Source: Gammaproteobacteria bacterium (GTDB lineage Bacteria; Pseudomonadota; Gammaproteobacteria; JAJDOJ01). From it: a stretch of 51,613 bases of DNA. The position numbers were made by a program, and so were the translations under genes. A model generated the notes under the pieces. That model worked only from the letters and a program-made list of their open reading frames with translations. It did no database searches and had not been told where the DNA came from. The DNA is taken from positions 1 through 51,613 of the forward strand of contig JAJDOJ010000222.1 of assembly GCA_022340215.1 (NCBI GenBank), read 5' to 3'. This document shows, piece after piece, positions 44,004-51,613 of the stretch (positions are counted from its first letter, which is position 1; each line of letters opens with the position of its first letter).

Positions 44004-44741
44004 TCAGGGGGGCGGGTCCGTCGCGCCGATCTCGGGAAGCGGGGTCGGCTCCGGCGATCCTCGCAGGGTTTCCCCTTCGCCATCCACCAAGCCCTCCGCC
44101 TCCGGAGAGGCCGGCGATTCCCCGTCCTCCGTCTCGCTATCGGCGGAGTCACCCTCCCCTGTCGGCATCGCTTGTTCCAGGTCCCCGAGCTGAAACTGCG
44201 GATCGTGACGATCGGGATCGACCGGGTCGGCCAGCGTAGGGAGGTCGTCGAGCGATCTCAGGCCGAAATCGTCCAGGAAACGTTTCGTGCTGCCATAGAG
44301 TGCGGGCCGACCAGGCACATCCTTGTGTCCCAGCACCCGGATCCATTCGCGCTCCTGCAGGGTACGCACGATGTGGCTGCTCACCGCCACACCACGGATC
44401 GATTCGATCTCCGCACGCGTGATGGGCTGGCGATAGACGATCAGCGCCAGTGTCTCGAGCAGGGCGCGCGAATACCGCGGCGGCTTCTCCTCCCACAGGC
44501 GGGAGACCCAGGGCTCGAGTTCCTGTCTGACCTGGTAACGCCAGCCGCCCGCCACGCGCACGAGCTCGTATCCCCTGCCCGAGCAGTCGCGCTGCAACTG
44601 TTCTATCGCGGCCCCGATTTCCTCCCTGGTAGGCGCGTCGGTGTCGTCCCCGAACAGACCCGTGATGCGCTCCAGGTCCAGCGGACGGGCGCCCGCCATG
44701 AGACCGGCCTCGACGATCTGCTTGATGCGTGAGCTATCCAA
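44004..44741 (-). CDS. scpB: Segregation and condensation protein B
   Basis: ScpB dimers join ScpA and SMC in the condensin that compacts and segregates chromosomes. The 245-residue product has two winged-helix domains: IKQIVEAGLMAGARPLDLER at the start and YSRALLETLALIVYRQPITR with AEIESIRGVAVSSHIVRTLQ in the middle, ending in the conserved GRPALYGSTKRFLDDFGLRS. A Pro/Glu-rich tail of about 60 residues is lineage-specific. The start overlaps scpA by eight bases. Confidence 0.93.
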   Translation of the reverse strand: MDSSRIKQIVEAGLMAGARPLDLERITGLFGDDTDAPTREEIGAAIEQLQRDCSGRGYELVRVAGGWRYQVRQELEPWVSRLWEEKPPRYSRALLETLALIVYRQPITRAEIESIRGVAVSSHIVRTLQEREWIRVLGHKDVPGRPALYGSTKRFLDDFGLRSLDDLPTLADPVDPDRHDPQFQLGDLEQAMPTGEGDSADSETEDGESPASPEAEGLVDGEGETLRGSPEPTPLPEIGATDPPP

Positions 44742-45630
44742 CCGTGGCTTCCTCCCCTTTCAGCACCTCGCCCGAAGCGTTCGGCGCCTTGACGTGGATC
44801 GGCGTGTAGGGCTCCGCCTGAACCAGTTCGATCATCCGCTCCTTGACCAGTTCCAGAATCGCCAGCAGGGTGACCACGACACCGTGTCGCCCCTCCTGCG
44901 GCGTGAACAGTGAGGCGAATTCCACGAACCCGCCCACCTCGACGCGTCGCAGTACACCCGACATCCGCTCGCGGACCGAGAGCGCCTCTCGCCGGATATG
45001 GTGATGGTTGTACATCTCCGCGCGTTCGAGTACGGCGCGGAACGCATTGAGGATCTCGACCAGTTCCACCTGCGGATGGGGCGCCCGGCGGTGCAGTTCG
45101 GGTGGCGACGCCGTGGCCTGGAATACGTCACGTCCCATGATGGGAAGTGCCTCCAGGTCCTCCGCCGCCTTCTTGAACCGCTCGTATTCCTGCAGCCGTC
45201 GGATCAGTTCGGCCCGCGGATCCTCTTCCTGCCCCACCTCCACCGGCCTCGGCAACAGCATGCGCGACTTGATCTCGGCGAGCATCGCCGCCATGACCAG
45301 GTATTCCGCCGCGAGTTCGAGCTGCAGCTCCTTCATCAGTTCGACGTATTCGATGTACTGTCGAGTAATCTCCGCGATGGGGATGTCCAGAATATCGAGG
45401 TTCTGGCGCTTGATCAGATATAGCAGCAGGTCGAGCGGCCCCTCGAAGGTTTCCAGAAAGACCTCGAGCGCCTCGGGCGGGATATAGAGGTCCTTCGGCA
45501 ACTGCGTGACCGGTTCTCCGCGTACCCGTGCGATCGGCTCGACGGGTTTGTTCGTGTCGTTCGGCGCATCGCCCCCGGTGTCCGTTCCCGGCGCCGGCTC
45601 GACGGCCGCGGTTTGCTCCTCGCCCGTCAC
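44734..45630 (-). CDS. scpA: Segregation and condensation protein A
   Basis: ScpA is the kleisin that bridges the SMC heads with ScpB. From the GTG at 45630, which overlaps the trpS stop as GTGA, the protein has 298 residues. The N-terminal 50 are linker-like (TGEEQTAAVEPAPGTDTGGD). Then comes the kleisin FLETFEGPLDLLLYLIKRQN with LDILDIPIAEITRQYIEYVE and LAAEYLVMAAMLAEIKSRML, and the C-terminal winged helix VVVTLLAILELVKERMIELV. The apparent upstream extension to 45852 lies inside trpS in another frame and is rejected. No SMC gene is in the window. Confidence 0.93.
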   Translation of the reverse strand: MTGEEQTAAVEPAPGTDTGGDAPNDTNKPVEPIARVRGEPVTQLPKDLYIPPEALEVFLETFEGPLDLLLYLIKRQNLDILDIPIAEITRQYIEYVELMKELQLELAAEYLVMAAMLAEIKSRMLLPRPVEVGQEEDPRAELIRRLQEYERFKKAAEDLEALPIMGRDVFQATASPPELHRRAPHPQVELVEILNAFRAVLERAEMYNHHHIRREALSVRERMSGVLRRVEVGGFVEFASLFTPQEGRHGVVVTLLAILELVKERMIELVQAEPYTPIHVKAPNASGEVLKGEEATVG

Positions 45631-46847
45631 CGGTATGCCAGACCGACCGCCTTGCGGACGTCGTCGAGGGTATCCCGCGCCAGATCCCGCGCTGCCTCGT
45701 TGCCGTCGGCGATGATGGCGCGCACAGCGGCCTTGTCGTCCTCGTACTCGCGGGCCCGTTCGCGAATGCCACGGATCTCGGCGACGACCGCGTCGATCAC
45801 CGGCTGCTTGCATTCCACGCAGCCGATACCCGCCGAGCGGCACCCCTCGCACACCCAGTCACGTACCGAATCGTCCGAATACACCTGGTGCAACTGATAG
45901 ACCGGACACTTGAGTGGATCCCCGGGATCCGACCGTCGCACCCGTGCGGGATCGGTCGGCATGGTGCGGAGCTTTTTCTCGACCTTTTTCGGGTCCTCTC
46001 GAATGGCGATCGTGTTGCCGTAGGACTTGGACATCTTCTGACCGTCGAGTCCCGGCATCTTCGAGGCCCGGGTCAACAACGCCTGCGGTTCGGGCAGGAT
46101 GATCCTTCCGGTGCCCTCCAGATAACCGAACAGCCGATTCCTGTCCCCCAGGGAGATGTTCTGCTGGGACTCCAGCAGGGCGTGCGCAACCTCCAGCGAC
46201 TGCTCGTCGCCCTGTTCCTGGAATTTGCGGCGCAACTCGCGGTACAGCCTGGCGTTCTTCTTATCCATCTTCTTGACGGCACGTTCGGCCTTTTCCTCGA
46301 AACCCGGTTCGCGTCCGTACAGATGATTGAAGCGCCGCGCGACTTCACGGGTCAGCTCCACGTGCGCCACCTGGTCTTCGCCCACCGGCACGTAACCCGC
46401 CCGGTAGATGAGGATGTCGGCCGACTGCAAGAGCGGATAGCCGAGAAACCCGTAAGTCGCCAGGTCGCGTTCGCGAAGTTTCTCCTGCTGGTCCTTGTAG
46501 CTGGGGACCCGCTCGAGCCAGCCCAGGGGGGTGATCATCGACAGCAACAGGTGCAGTTCCGCATGCTCCGGCACCCGGGACTGGATGAAAAGCGTGGCGG
46601 CGCCGGGATTGACGCCGGCCGCGAGCCAGTCGACGACCATCTCCCAGACACATTTCTTGATGATCTCAGGTTCGTCGTAGTGCGTCGTCAGCGCATGCCA
46701 GTCGGCCACGAAGAACAGGCATTGGTAGCTATGCTGCAGTTCGACCCAGTTGTGCAGGACACCGTGCAGGTGACCGAGGTGAAGGCGCCCGGTGGGACGC
46801 ATGCCGGAGAGGACGCGCTGATTCTGGGACGGGTTGCTTGAGAGCAT
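45627..46847 (-). CDS. trpS: Tryptophanyl-tRNA synthetase
   Basis: TrpRS charges tRNA-Trp. The 406-residue enzyme has RVLSGMRPTGRLHLGHLHGV with the HIGH-like HLGH, and GYPLLQSADILIYRAGYVPV with GEDQVAHVELTREVARRFNH. The KMSKS loop reads GLDGQKMSKSYGNTIAIRED. It is longer than the E. coli enzyme (334) and has the insert typical of Pseudomonas-like TrpRS, ending with a cysteine-containing C-terminal segment (WVCEGCRSAGIGCVECKQPV). It is six bases after the site-2 protease gene. Its stop is shared with the scpA start. Confidence 0.95.
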   Translation of the reverse strand: MLSSNPSQNQRVLSGMRPTGRLHLGHLHGVLHNWVELQHSYQCLFFVADWHALTTHYDEPEIIKKCVWEMVVDWLAAGVNPGAATLFIQSRVPEHAELHLLLSMITPLGWLERVPSYKDQQEKLRERDLATYGFLGYPLLQSADILIYRAGYVPVGEDQVAHVELTREVARRFNHLYGREPGFEEKAERAVKKMDKKNARLYRELRRKFQEQGDEQSLEVAHALLESQQNISLGDRNRLFGYLEGTGRIILPEPQALLTRASKMPGLDGQKMSKSYGNTIAIREDPKKVEKKLRTMPTDPARVRRSDPGDPLKCPVYQLHQVYSDDSVRDWVCEGCRSAGIGCVECKQPVIDAVVAEIRGIRERAREYEDDKAAVRAIIADGNEAARDLARDTLDDVRKAVGLAYR

Positions 46848-46853
46848 GTTCGC

Positions 46854-47504
46854 CTAGAAGGGGAGGTTGAAAAGTTGAAAGATCGCGGTCTTCAGCACCT
46901 CGAACGGTCCCGATAGCAGTTTGCCGAGTATGCCCAGGAACAGCAGACCCAGCAGGATGATCAGGCCGTAGGGTTCGATGAGGGAATACCGCCGGGAGAG
47001 TTCGTTCGGCAGCACGCCCGCCACGACGCGCCCACCGTCCAGGGGAGGAAGCGGCAACAGGTTGAGAAGCATCAGGATGAGATTGATGACGATCCCCGCC
47101 TGCCCCATGTAGATCATGGGCTTCGCGGCCCATTCCCATTCGCCCAGCAGCGCCAGGCCGATGCGTGCCACCACGGCCCAACCCAGCGCCATGACCAGGT
47201 TGGAGAGGGGGCCGGCTACGGCCACCACGGCCATGTCGCGTTTCGGATTGCGCATTCGCCGCGGATCGACCGGGACCGGTTTCGCCCATCCGAACACAAA
47301 CCCGCCGACCACTAGCAGGACCGCGGGGACCAGCACGGTGCCGATCGGGTCGATGTGACGAAGGGGGTTGAGGCTCAGTCTGCCTGCCTGTTCGGCGGTC
47401 AGGTCACCGAAGTACCTCGCCGTCAAGCCGTGCGCCACTTCGTGCAGCGTTACGGCGAACAGCACCGGTAACACCCAGATGCTCAGGGTCTGGAGTATGT
47501 TCAT
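46854..47504 (-). CDS. Site-2-protease (M50) family membrane metalloprotease
   Basis: The 216-residue protein is nearly all membrane helix. Zinc-binding HEVAH lies at residues 21-25 (VTLHEVAHGLTARYFGD), and the second motif, NLLPLPPLDGGRVV, contains the third ligand Asp. GPLSNLVMALGWAV is the conserved middle helix. It belongs to the compact YwhC/SpoIVFB-like group without a PDZ domain, unlike RseP. Its substrate is unknown; the placement beside trpS and scpAB is conserved in many gammaproteobacteria and says little about function. The start is preceded by a MITE-1 insertion that separates it from yciO. Confidence 0.88.
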   Translation of the reverse strand: MNILQTLSIWVLPVLFAVTLHEVAHGLTARYFGDLTAEQAGRLSLNPLRHIDPIGTVLVPAVLLVVGGFVFGWAKPVPVDPRRMRNPKRDMAVVAVAGPLSNLVMALGWAVVARIGLALLGEWEWAAKPMIYMGQAGIVINLILMLLNLLPLPPLDGGRVVAGVLPNELSRRYSLIEPYGLIILLGLLFLGILGKLLSGPFEVLKTAIFQLFNLPF

Positions 47505-47609
47505 ATTGCGCGGCGATTATACGCCATGGCCCGCGCTGTCGTGGGAATCGAATCGCCGCTGGACGGCAAAGGCCAGACTTTCAGGGCCCTGGGGCCCGAA
47601 TCCTCGCCG

Positions 47610-47772
47610 TAAGGCGATTGCCGGAAAATGGCGTACCAGATCGCGCCGGATTTTCGTTCGTCATCAAGGCGCGACAACAGGCGCATAGTCAAACTATGTC
47701 ACTGTTGTCGCAACACAGAGGACGAACGAAAAGACAAGCAGGATGGTATGTCATTTGACAGAAATCGCCTAA
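47610..47772. mobile_element. MITE-1, copy 2 (short form)
   Basis: TAAGGCGATTGCCGGAAAAT starts the copy, and GGTATGTCATTTGACAGAAA with TCGCCTAA ends it. The core is a long imperfect palindrome: GCGACAACAG pairs with CTGTTGTCGC, and CATAGT with ACTATG around the centre near 47692. It lacks the roughly 80-base insert of the copies at 35985 and 51454. It lies between yciO and the site-2 protease gene inside a likely operon. Confidence 0.82.
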
Positions 47773-47805
47773 GACTTCCCTGGCGAGGTTACGGCCGCCG
47801 CGCGC

Positions 47806-48432
47806 TCACGCCGGTTCCCGCCAGTCGACCGGTCCCTTGCCGCGCCGCAGTACCTCCGGTGCATCACCCATCAGATCGATGATGGTCGTCGGCTCGATCC
47901 CGCAATAGCCGCCGTCGATGACCAGATCGACCTGATGCTCGAGTCGTTCGCGCATCTCCCAGGGAACCGTCATCGGCATGTCGTCCTCAGGCAGTCGCAA
48001 TGTCGTGCTCATCAACGGCTCGCCGAGTTCCTCCAGCAGACTCTGTGCAACGCGGTTGTCCGGCACCCGCAGCCCGATGGTCTTGCGCTTCGGCGTCTGC
48101 AACCGGCGCGGGACCTCGTGGCTCGCACGCAGGATGAATGTGTAGGGGCCGGGCGTCAGCCCCTTCATCAGGCGGTAGGCGCTGTTGTCCACGCGCGCGT
48201 AGATCGAGATCTGCGACAGGTCCCGACAGACGAGGGTGAAGTGATGACGCTCGTCGGTGTGTCGCAACCGGTGCACCCGTTCCATCGACCGCTTGTCACC
48301 CAGACTGCAACCCAGCGCGTAGCAGGAATCCGAGGGGTAGACAATCAACCCCCCACCTCGAACGATGTCCGCGGCCCGGGTAACGAGTCGGTGTTGCGGA
48401 TTGTCCGGGTGGATCTCGAAATACTGGCTCAT
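47806..48432 (-). CDS. yciO: YciO/Sua5/YrdC-family protein
   Basis: From the ATG at 48432 (MSQYFEIHPDNPQHRLVTRA) the protein has 208 residues with the YrdC fold. Signatures are GGLIVYPSDSCYALGCSLGD, RVHRLRHTDERHHFTLVCRD, LMKGLTPGPYTFILRASHEV, and KTIGLRVPDNRVAQSLLEEL. YciO binds double-stranded RNA and is related to TsaC, but it lacks the main threonylcarbamoyl-adenylate role in E. coli. The start given matches YciO N-termini; the ATG at 48456 adds eight residues. A PHP-domain gene often adjoins yciO but is absent. Confidence 0.9.
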   Translation of the reverse strand: MSQYFEIHPDNPQHRLVTRAADIVRGGGLIVYPSDSCYALGCSLGDKRSMERVHRLRHTDERHHFTLVCRDLSQISIYARVDNSAYRLMKGLTPGPYTFILRASHEVPRRLQTPKRKTIGLRVPDNRVAQSLLEELGEPLMSTTLRLPEDDMPMTVPWEMRERLEHQVDLVIDGGYCGIEPTTIIDLMGDAPEVLRRGKGPVDWREPA

Positions 48433-48766
48433 TTGTGGATCCACAACGCTTGGCATTCGCGCAAAAAATCGCGGATTCTAAGGCCTGCACTCCGGCAATA
48501 CCATCGGTACCTGCCGGAATAGAACCACGGGCATGTCGCCCCAGACCGGGGAGATCCCCCTCAGTCCCGTGTGATTCAGCGGTGACGGCAGCATGAACGG
48601 AACGCCGGCGACGGATCGAGTGCGCGATCTTACGCCATCCGACCCCCCGTATCTTCCTGCGTGACATCTCAACCCATTCGATGTTCGCCCGACTCAGATG
48701 AGCAGCGTGTCCTGTCCCTTGTGGTAACATACCCGACCTTCGTGTCAGGCTGCCGACAACGACCCA
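48433..48766. other. Divergent intergenic region between yciO and yciB
   Basis: No gene is supported. A 64-residue minus-strand frame (48478-48672) has no motif or ribosome-binding site. The region should contain promoters for both directions, but none of the hexamers is convincing. The PHP-domain (yciV-type) gene that commonly lies here in gammaproteobacteria was not found, not even as a fragment. Confidence 0.4.
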
Positions 48767-49390
48767 ATGAAGCTCCTGTTCGACATCTTTCCGGTTCTGC
48801 TCTTCTTTCTGGTGTACCAGGGCTACGGGCACTTGCCCCCGGACGCCGTCGCGACGCTTGGAGCCGTGCTGCCGGGTTCGGGCGAGGCGAACGGCAACGC
48901 CGGGGCAATCTACCTGGCCACCGCATCCGCAATCGTCGCCTCGTTCGTGCAGGTTGGCCTCTACTGGCTGCGACACCACAGCTTCCAAAAGATGCACCTG
49001 ATGTCACTCATACTCATTACGCTGTTCGGTGGCGCCACGCTGGCGCTGCGCGACCCAACCTTCATCAAGTGGAAGCCGACGATCCTCGAATGGGTCTTCG
49101 CGGCCGCCTTCCTCGCCAGCGCATATCTCGGCGAAAGGACGCTGGTCCAGCGTATGCTCGGTCATGCGATCGACGTCCCCGCGGACATCTGGCGGCGAGT
49201 CAATTTCGCCTGGGTCGTCTTTTTCCTGATCGCCGGACTGGCCAATCTCTATGTCGCCTACGGTTACAGCGAATCCGCCTGGGTCAATTTCAGGCTTTTC
49301 GGAATGACCGGCATCACCTTCGTGTTCACTTTCGCCTCGGCCCTTTATCTTGCCCGCCACGTGGCCGGGCAGGAAACCAGCGCCGGCTGA
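48767..49390 (+). CDS. yciB: Inner-membrane septation protein A
   Basis: YciB (IspZ) is an integral membrane protein involved in septation and envelope synthesis. The 207-residue product begins [20 protein letters not shown] and has five predicted helices. The conserved strings are [40 protein letters not shown], and [20 protein letters not shown], which identify the family. A slightly expanded loop ([20 protein letters not shown]) follows the first helix. It begins the rightward group with yciI 17 bases downstream, the usual arrangement. Confidence 0.94.
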   Translation: MKLLFDIFPVLLFFLVYQGYGHLPPDAVATLGAVLPGSGEANGNAGAIYLATASAIVASFVQVGLYWLRHHSFQKMHLMSLILITLFGGATLALRDPTFIKWKPTILEWVFAAAFLASAYLGERTLVQRMLGHAIDVPADIWRRVNFAWVVFFLIAGLANLYVAYGYSESAWVNFRLFGMTGITFVFTFASALYLARHVAGQETSAG

Positions 49391-49407
49391 TACGTCGATC
49401 CGCACAC

Positions 49408-49707
49408 ATGCTCTACGCCATCATCGCCGAAGACACGGAGGGCAGCCTGGAAGCTCGAACGGCGACGCGACCCCGTCACCTGGAGCGTCTCGAGGCGCTC
49501 AAGCGGGCGGGTCGCCTGGTGCTCGCAGGACCCCATCCCGCGGTCGACGCGTCCGACCCGGGTGCGGCGGGATTCAGCGGCAGCCTGGTAGTAGCGGAGT
49601 TCGGCTCGCTGGATGACGCGAGGGCATGGGCCGATGAGGACCCATACATCGAGGCAGGCGTCTACGCGCGCGTCATTGTCAAACCTTTCCTCATGGCGCT
49701 ACCCTGA
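49408..49707 (+). CDS. yciI: YciI family protein
   Basis: The 99-residue protein starts [20 protein letters not shown], then [20 protein letters not shown] and [11 protein letters not shown]. The His-Asp pair of the YciI dimeric alpha-beta barrel is visible in RPRHLERL and [20 protein letters not shown]. Family members are small stress-related or hydrolase-like proteins without a settled reaction. It is cotranscribed with yciB, as in many genomes. Confidence 0.9.
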   Translation: MLYAIIAEDTEGSLEARTATRPRHLERLEALKRAGRLVLAGPHPAVDASDPGAAGFSGSLVVAEFGSLDDARAWADEDPYIEAGVYARVIVKPFLMALP

Positions 49708-49813
49708 TTCGCGCCGGCAGGGCGTGATTCGCCCGGCAAGTCGCTATACACCCGACCGGCGGTCGCTGTGACCACACAGGACGCCAACCAACCGAGCACC
49801 TAGGGAAACCATT

Positions 49814-50692
49814 ATGAACCGATACCAAATCCGCGCCCTGTCCACACTGCTCCTTGGGGCGCTGCTGACCGGTGCGTGCACCCAACACAGTTCCACGGCC
49901 GCCGAGGAGGAACCCACGGCGAGTGGTAAGCCAGCCACCGAGGAGGAACCCACGGCGAGTGCTAAGCCAGCCACCGGCGTCCTGGCCACGGTCAACGGCA
50001 TTTCCATCACCGAAGCGACGCTGGATCCGCTCCGTACACGACCGGGCAACGAGGAGCTCGATGACAATGCACTGTTGCAGGAGGCGATCAACGTCGAACT
50101 CATGAAGCAGGCGGCCGACAAGCAGGGCATCTCCGACAGCCCCGAGTTCAAGACAAAACTGGAAAGCCTGCGCACCCAGCTTCTGGCCAGTGAAGTGCTC
50201 AAGGCGCATGTCGCCGGCCTGACCATCGACGACGCCGCCCTGAAGGCCGAGTACGACCGGCAGATTGCCGGGGACCCGGGCAAGGAATACAAGGCCCGTC
50301 ACATCCTGGTCGCGGACGAGCAGTCGGCCGAGGAAGTGGTCGTGAAACTCGACGGCGGGGCGGACTTTGCCGAATTGGCCAAGACGACGTCGACGGGGCC
50401 TTCCGGCCCGAATGGCGGTGACCTGGGCTGGTTCCAGCCGCAGACCATGGTCCCGGAGTTTGCAACCGCAATCGTCGGCATGAAGAAAGGGGAATATACC
50501 AAGACACCCGTGCAGACCCAGTTCGGCTGGCACGTGATCCTGCTGGAAGATGTCCGTACACCCGAGCCCCCGGCCTTCGACGATATCAAGGACCAACTCA
50601 GGCAGATCCTCGTCCAGCGGTCCCTGATCGACTACCTGAAGGAGCTTCGCTCCGGCGCGAGCATCAAGATCGCCGGGGCTGACGGGGGATAG
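49814..50692 (+). CDS. Parvulin-type peptidyl-prolyl isomerase lipoprotein
   Basis: The 292-residue protein has a lipoprotein signal (MNRYQIRALSTLLLGALLTG, then AC; lipobox LTGAC with the acylated Cys at about 22). A linker contains a perfect-frame 12-residue tandem repeat, EEEPTASGKPAT and EEEPTASAKPAT (36-base units at about 49906-49977). The SurA/PpiD-like helical region (VLATVNGISITEATLDPLRT) precedes the parvulin domain (about 160-255): YKARHILVADEQSAEEVVVK, STGPSGPNGGDLGWFQPQTM and VPEFATAIVGMKKGEYTKTP with QTQFGWHVILLEDV. It would fold or hold outer-membrane proteins in the periplasm. It follows yciI, as in Pseudomonas-like genomes. Confidence 0.92.
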   Translation: MNRYQIRALSTLLLGALLTGACTQHSSTAAEEEPTASGKPATEEEPTASAKPATGVLATVNGISITEATLDPLRTRPGNEELDDNALLQEAINVELMKQAADKQGISDSPEFKTKLESLRTQLLASEVLKAHVAGLTIDDAALKAEYDRQIAGDPGKEYKARHILVADEQSAEEVVVKLDGGADFAELAKTTSTGPSGPNGGDLGWFQPQTMVPEFATAIVGMKKGEYTKTPVQTQFGWHVILLEDVRTPEPPAFDDIKDQLRQILVQRSLIDYLKELRSGASIKIAGADGG

Positions 50693-50780
50693 GTGGCTTC
50701 GAGATCTCCTGCAAATCGTGGCCCTCGACCGGTTATTCCTGTGGTTGACGACGGTGTACGATCGAAAGCCGGATCACGTC

Positions 50781-50809
50781 TTGCACCCCGGTGACAAAGC
50801 GTCTATAAG
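50781..50809 (+). promoter_or_regulatory. Probable sigma-70 promoter upstream of the periplasmic protein gene
   Basis: TTGCAC (50781-50786) and TATAAG (50804-50809) are separated by 17 bases, each with four or five consensus matches. The predicted start is near 50816, leaving a leader of about 160 bases to the ATG at 50977. A good ribosome-binding site, AGAAGGAG, stands before that ATG. Confidence 0.45.
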
Positions 50810-50976
50810 GGGCAGCCAGTAGCGTGTGTCGACCTGGATCCGGTCGTCTGGCCATTGCCTGACGCGACTGGCAGCCCCGGCGGAGACATCCGGATTCAAA
50901 TGATCTACGGCATATGCGACGTTTCCACGTACCCTAACGAACCTGCGCTTAGAAACTTCAGAAGGAGAACCATTCC

Positions 50977-51432
50977 ATGATTCGCTTTACCAGAAGTCTT
51001 ACCGTTGTGCTGATGGCCATCGTCCTGTCGATGGTTACGTCCTCGGTCCTCGCCGCGAAGGAGGAGCCCAAGCCTGTCGGGTACATCGACTTCTCTTCCA
51101 AGGAAGTGGCGCTGATCTTCGGTCTGAGCTGGGGCAAGGGCGAATTGCGCATGGACGGACAGCGCATCCCCATCAAGGGGCGTGTGCTGAGCCTGGGCGT
51201 GCAGGCGACCATCGCCAAGTCCGATCTCACGGGTAACGTCTACAATGCTAAGACCCCCGAAGACGTCGCCGGCAGCTACAACGCAACGGGTGCCAGCGCG
51301 GCCTTCGTCAAGGGCGCGGGTGAGGCTATCCTCAAGAACGAGAAAGGGACCGTTCTGAAGGTCTGGTCGACAACCAAGGGCTTCGATGCGTCCGCCGCGA
51401 TCGGCGGGCTGACGATCGAACTCGCGGATTGA
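50977..51432 (+). CDS. Periplasmic protein of unknown function
   Basis: The 151-residue product has a signal peptide (MIRFTRSLTVVLMAIVLSMV, cleavage likely after SSVLA at about residue 26). The mature part is Gly/Ala/Ser/Lys-rich and short-stranded: GYIDFSSKEVALIFGLSWGK, GELRMDGQRIPIKGRVLSLG, VQATIAKSDLTGNVYNAKTP, KNEKGTVLKVWSTTKGFDAS. The alternation of glycine and hydrophobic residues suggests a beta-rich fold like DUF1134/EipA or SYLF-type envelope proteins, but I cannot assign it. AAGGAG lies 8 bases upstream of the ATG. A MITE-1 copy begins 22 bases past its stop. Confidence 0.7.
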   Translation: MIRFTRSLTVVLMAIVLSMVTSSVLAAKEEPKPVGYIDFSSKEVALIFGLSWGKGELRMDGQRIPIKGRVLSLGVQATIAKSDLTGNVYNAKTPEDVAGSYNATGASAAFVKGAGEAILKNEKGTVLKVWSTTKGFDASAAIGGLTIELAD

Positions 51433-51453
51433 AATCGCCCTTCCACTAGGACA

Positions 51454-51613
51454 TAAGGCGATTGCCGGGAAATGACATACCAGATCGCGCCGGGTGAGCT
51501 GCGAAGCAGTGAACGGCTTGGGCAGGAAGCCCAAGACCGGTGCCCAAGCAAAGCAGGGACAGCGCCGCGCCGGGATCGTTCGTCATCAAGACGCGACAAC
51601 AGGCGCATCGTCG
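51454..51613. mobile_element. MITE-1, copy 3 (long form, cut by the window edge)
   Basis: TAAGGCGATTGCCGGGAAAT opens the copy, followed by GACATACCAGATCGCGCC and the same roughly 80-base insert as copy 1 (TGAGCTGCGAAGCAGTGAAC through AGCGCCGCGCCGGG). The window ends inside the palindrome (ACAACAGGCGCATCGTCG). It is very similar to copy 1 over about 160 bases, which suggests recent spread. Confidence 0.8.

Overview
The window is a GC-rich gammaproteobacterial chromosome segment. The best guide is the ordered minus-strand block gyrA-serC-serA-pheA-hisC-tyrA-aroA-cmk-rpsA-ihfB-lapB. The divergent mtnA | mtaD-ubiG-mupP group beside it also matches the arrangement known from Pseudomonas. Unfused tyrA and aroA, a serA gene inside the block, Kdo8N-type genes and an HpnL-like protein suggest a lineage outside Pseudomonas, for example Chromatiales or sulfur-oxidiser-like gammaproteobacteria. 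That placement is inference. No tRNA, rRNA or CRISPR array was seen.

Layout. 1-6.95 kb is an eroded, visibly AT-richer accessory zone. It holds a frameshifted DUF4010 gene, an EEP-fold hydrolase, a DUF4892-OmpA protein, remnants of at least two insertion sequences (a DruA-like/IS4 transposase and an internally deleted IS1380), and a convergent pair made of a WaaP/Kdo-kinase-like gene and a P-loop gene. 6.96-9.04 kb carries convergent glk and galU. 9.3-23.4 kb is the housekeeping block for lipopolysaccharide control (lapB), translation (rpsA), nucleoid architecture (ihfB), serine and aromatic amino acid synthesis, and gyrase A. 23.5-28.8 kb carries methylthioadenosine salvage (mtnA, mtaD), ubiquinone synthesis (ubiG), muropeptide recycling (mupP) and rmuC.

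28.9-37.9 kb is a mixed accessory region. It contains a DMT transporter cut off at a dispersed repeat and a small secreted protein with a probable sigma-54 promoter and an IHF site. It also holds the polyamine cluster aguA-dhs-speA-aguB (arginine to agmatine to putrescine, plus a deoxyhypusine/homospermidine-synthase-like enzyme), two MITE-like families lying side by side, and a hicAB toxin-antitoxin pair with an operator over its promoter. 37.9-42.2 kb holds an HpnL-like membrane protein, kdnA-kdnB (8-amino-Kdo synthesis) and a YciK-type dehydrogenase. 42.5-48.4 kb is a tight minus-strand operon, yciO-(MITE)-site-2 protease-trpS-scpA-scpB-rluB-endonuclease III-like. 48.8-51.4 kb runs rightward with yciB, yciI, a parvulin-type lipoprotein PPIase and a periplasmic protein, and ends in a third copy of the first MITE.

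The most unusual items are the sigma-54/IHF promoter in front of a Gly/Ser-rich secreted protein, the agmatine-centred polyamine operon with its DHS-like enzyme, the apparently leaderless autoregulated hicA, and three dispersed repeat families. One repeat abuts the pheA stop codon and another marks where a transporter gene is truncated. All calls come from reading the sequence; no database search was run.
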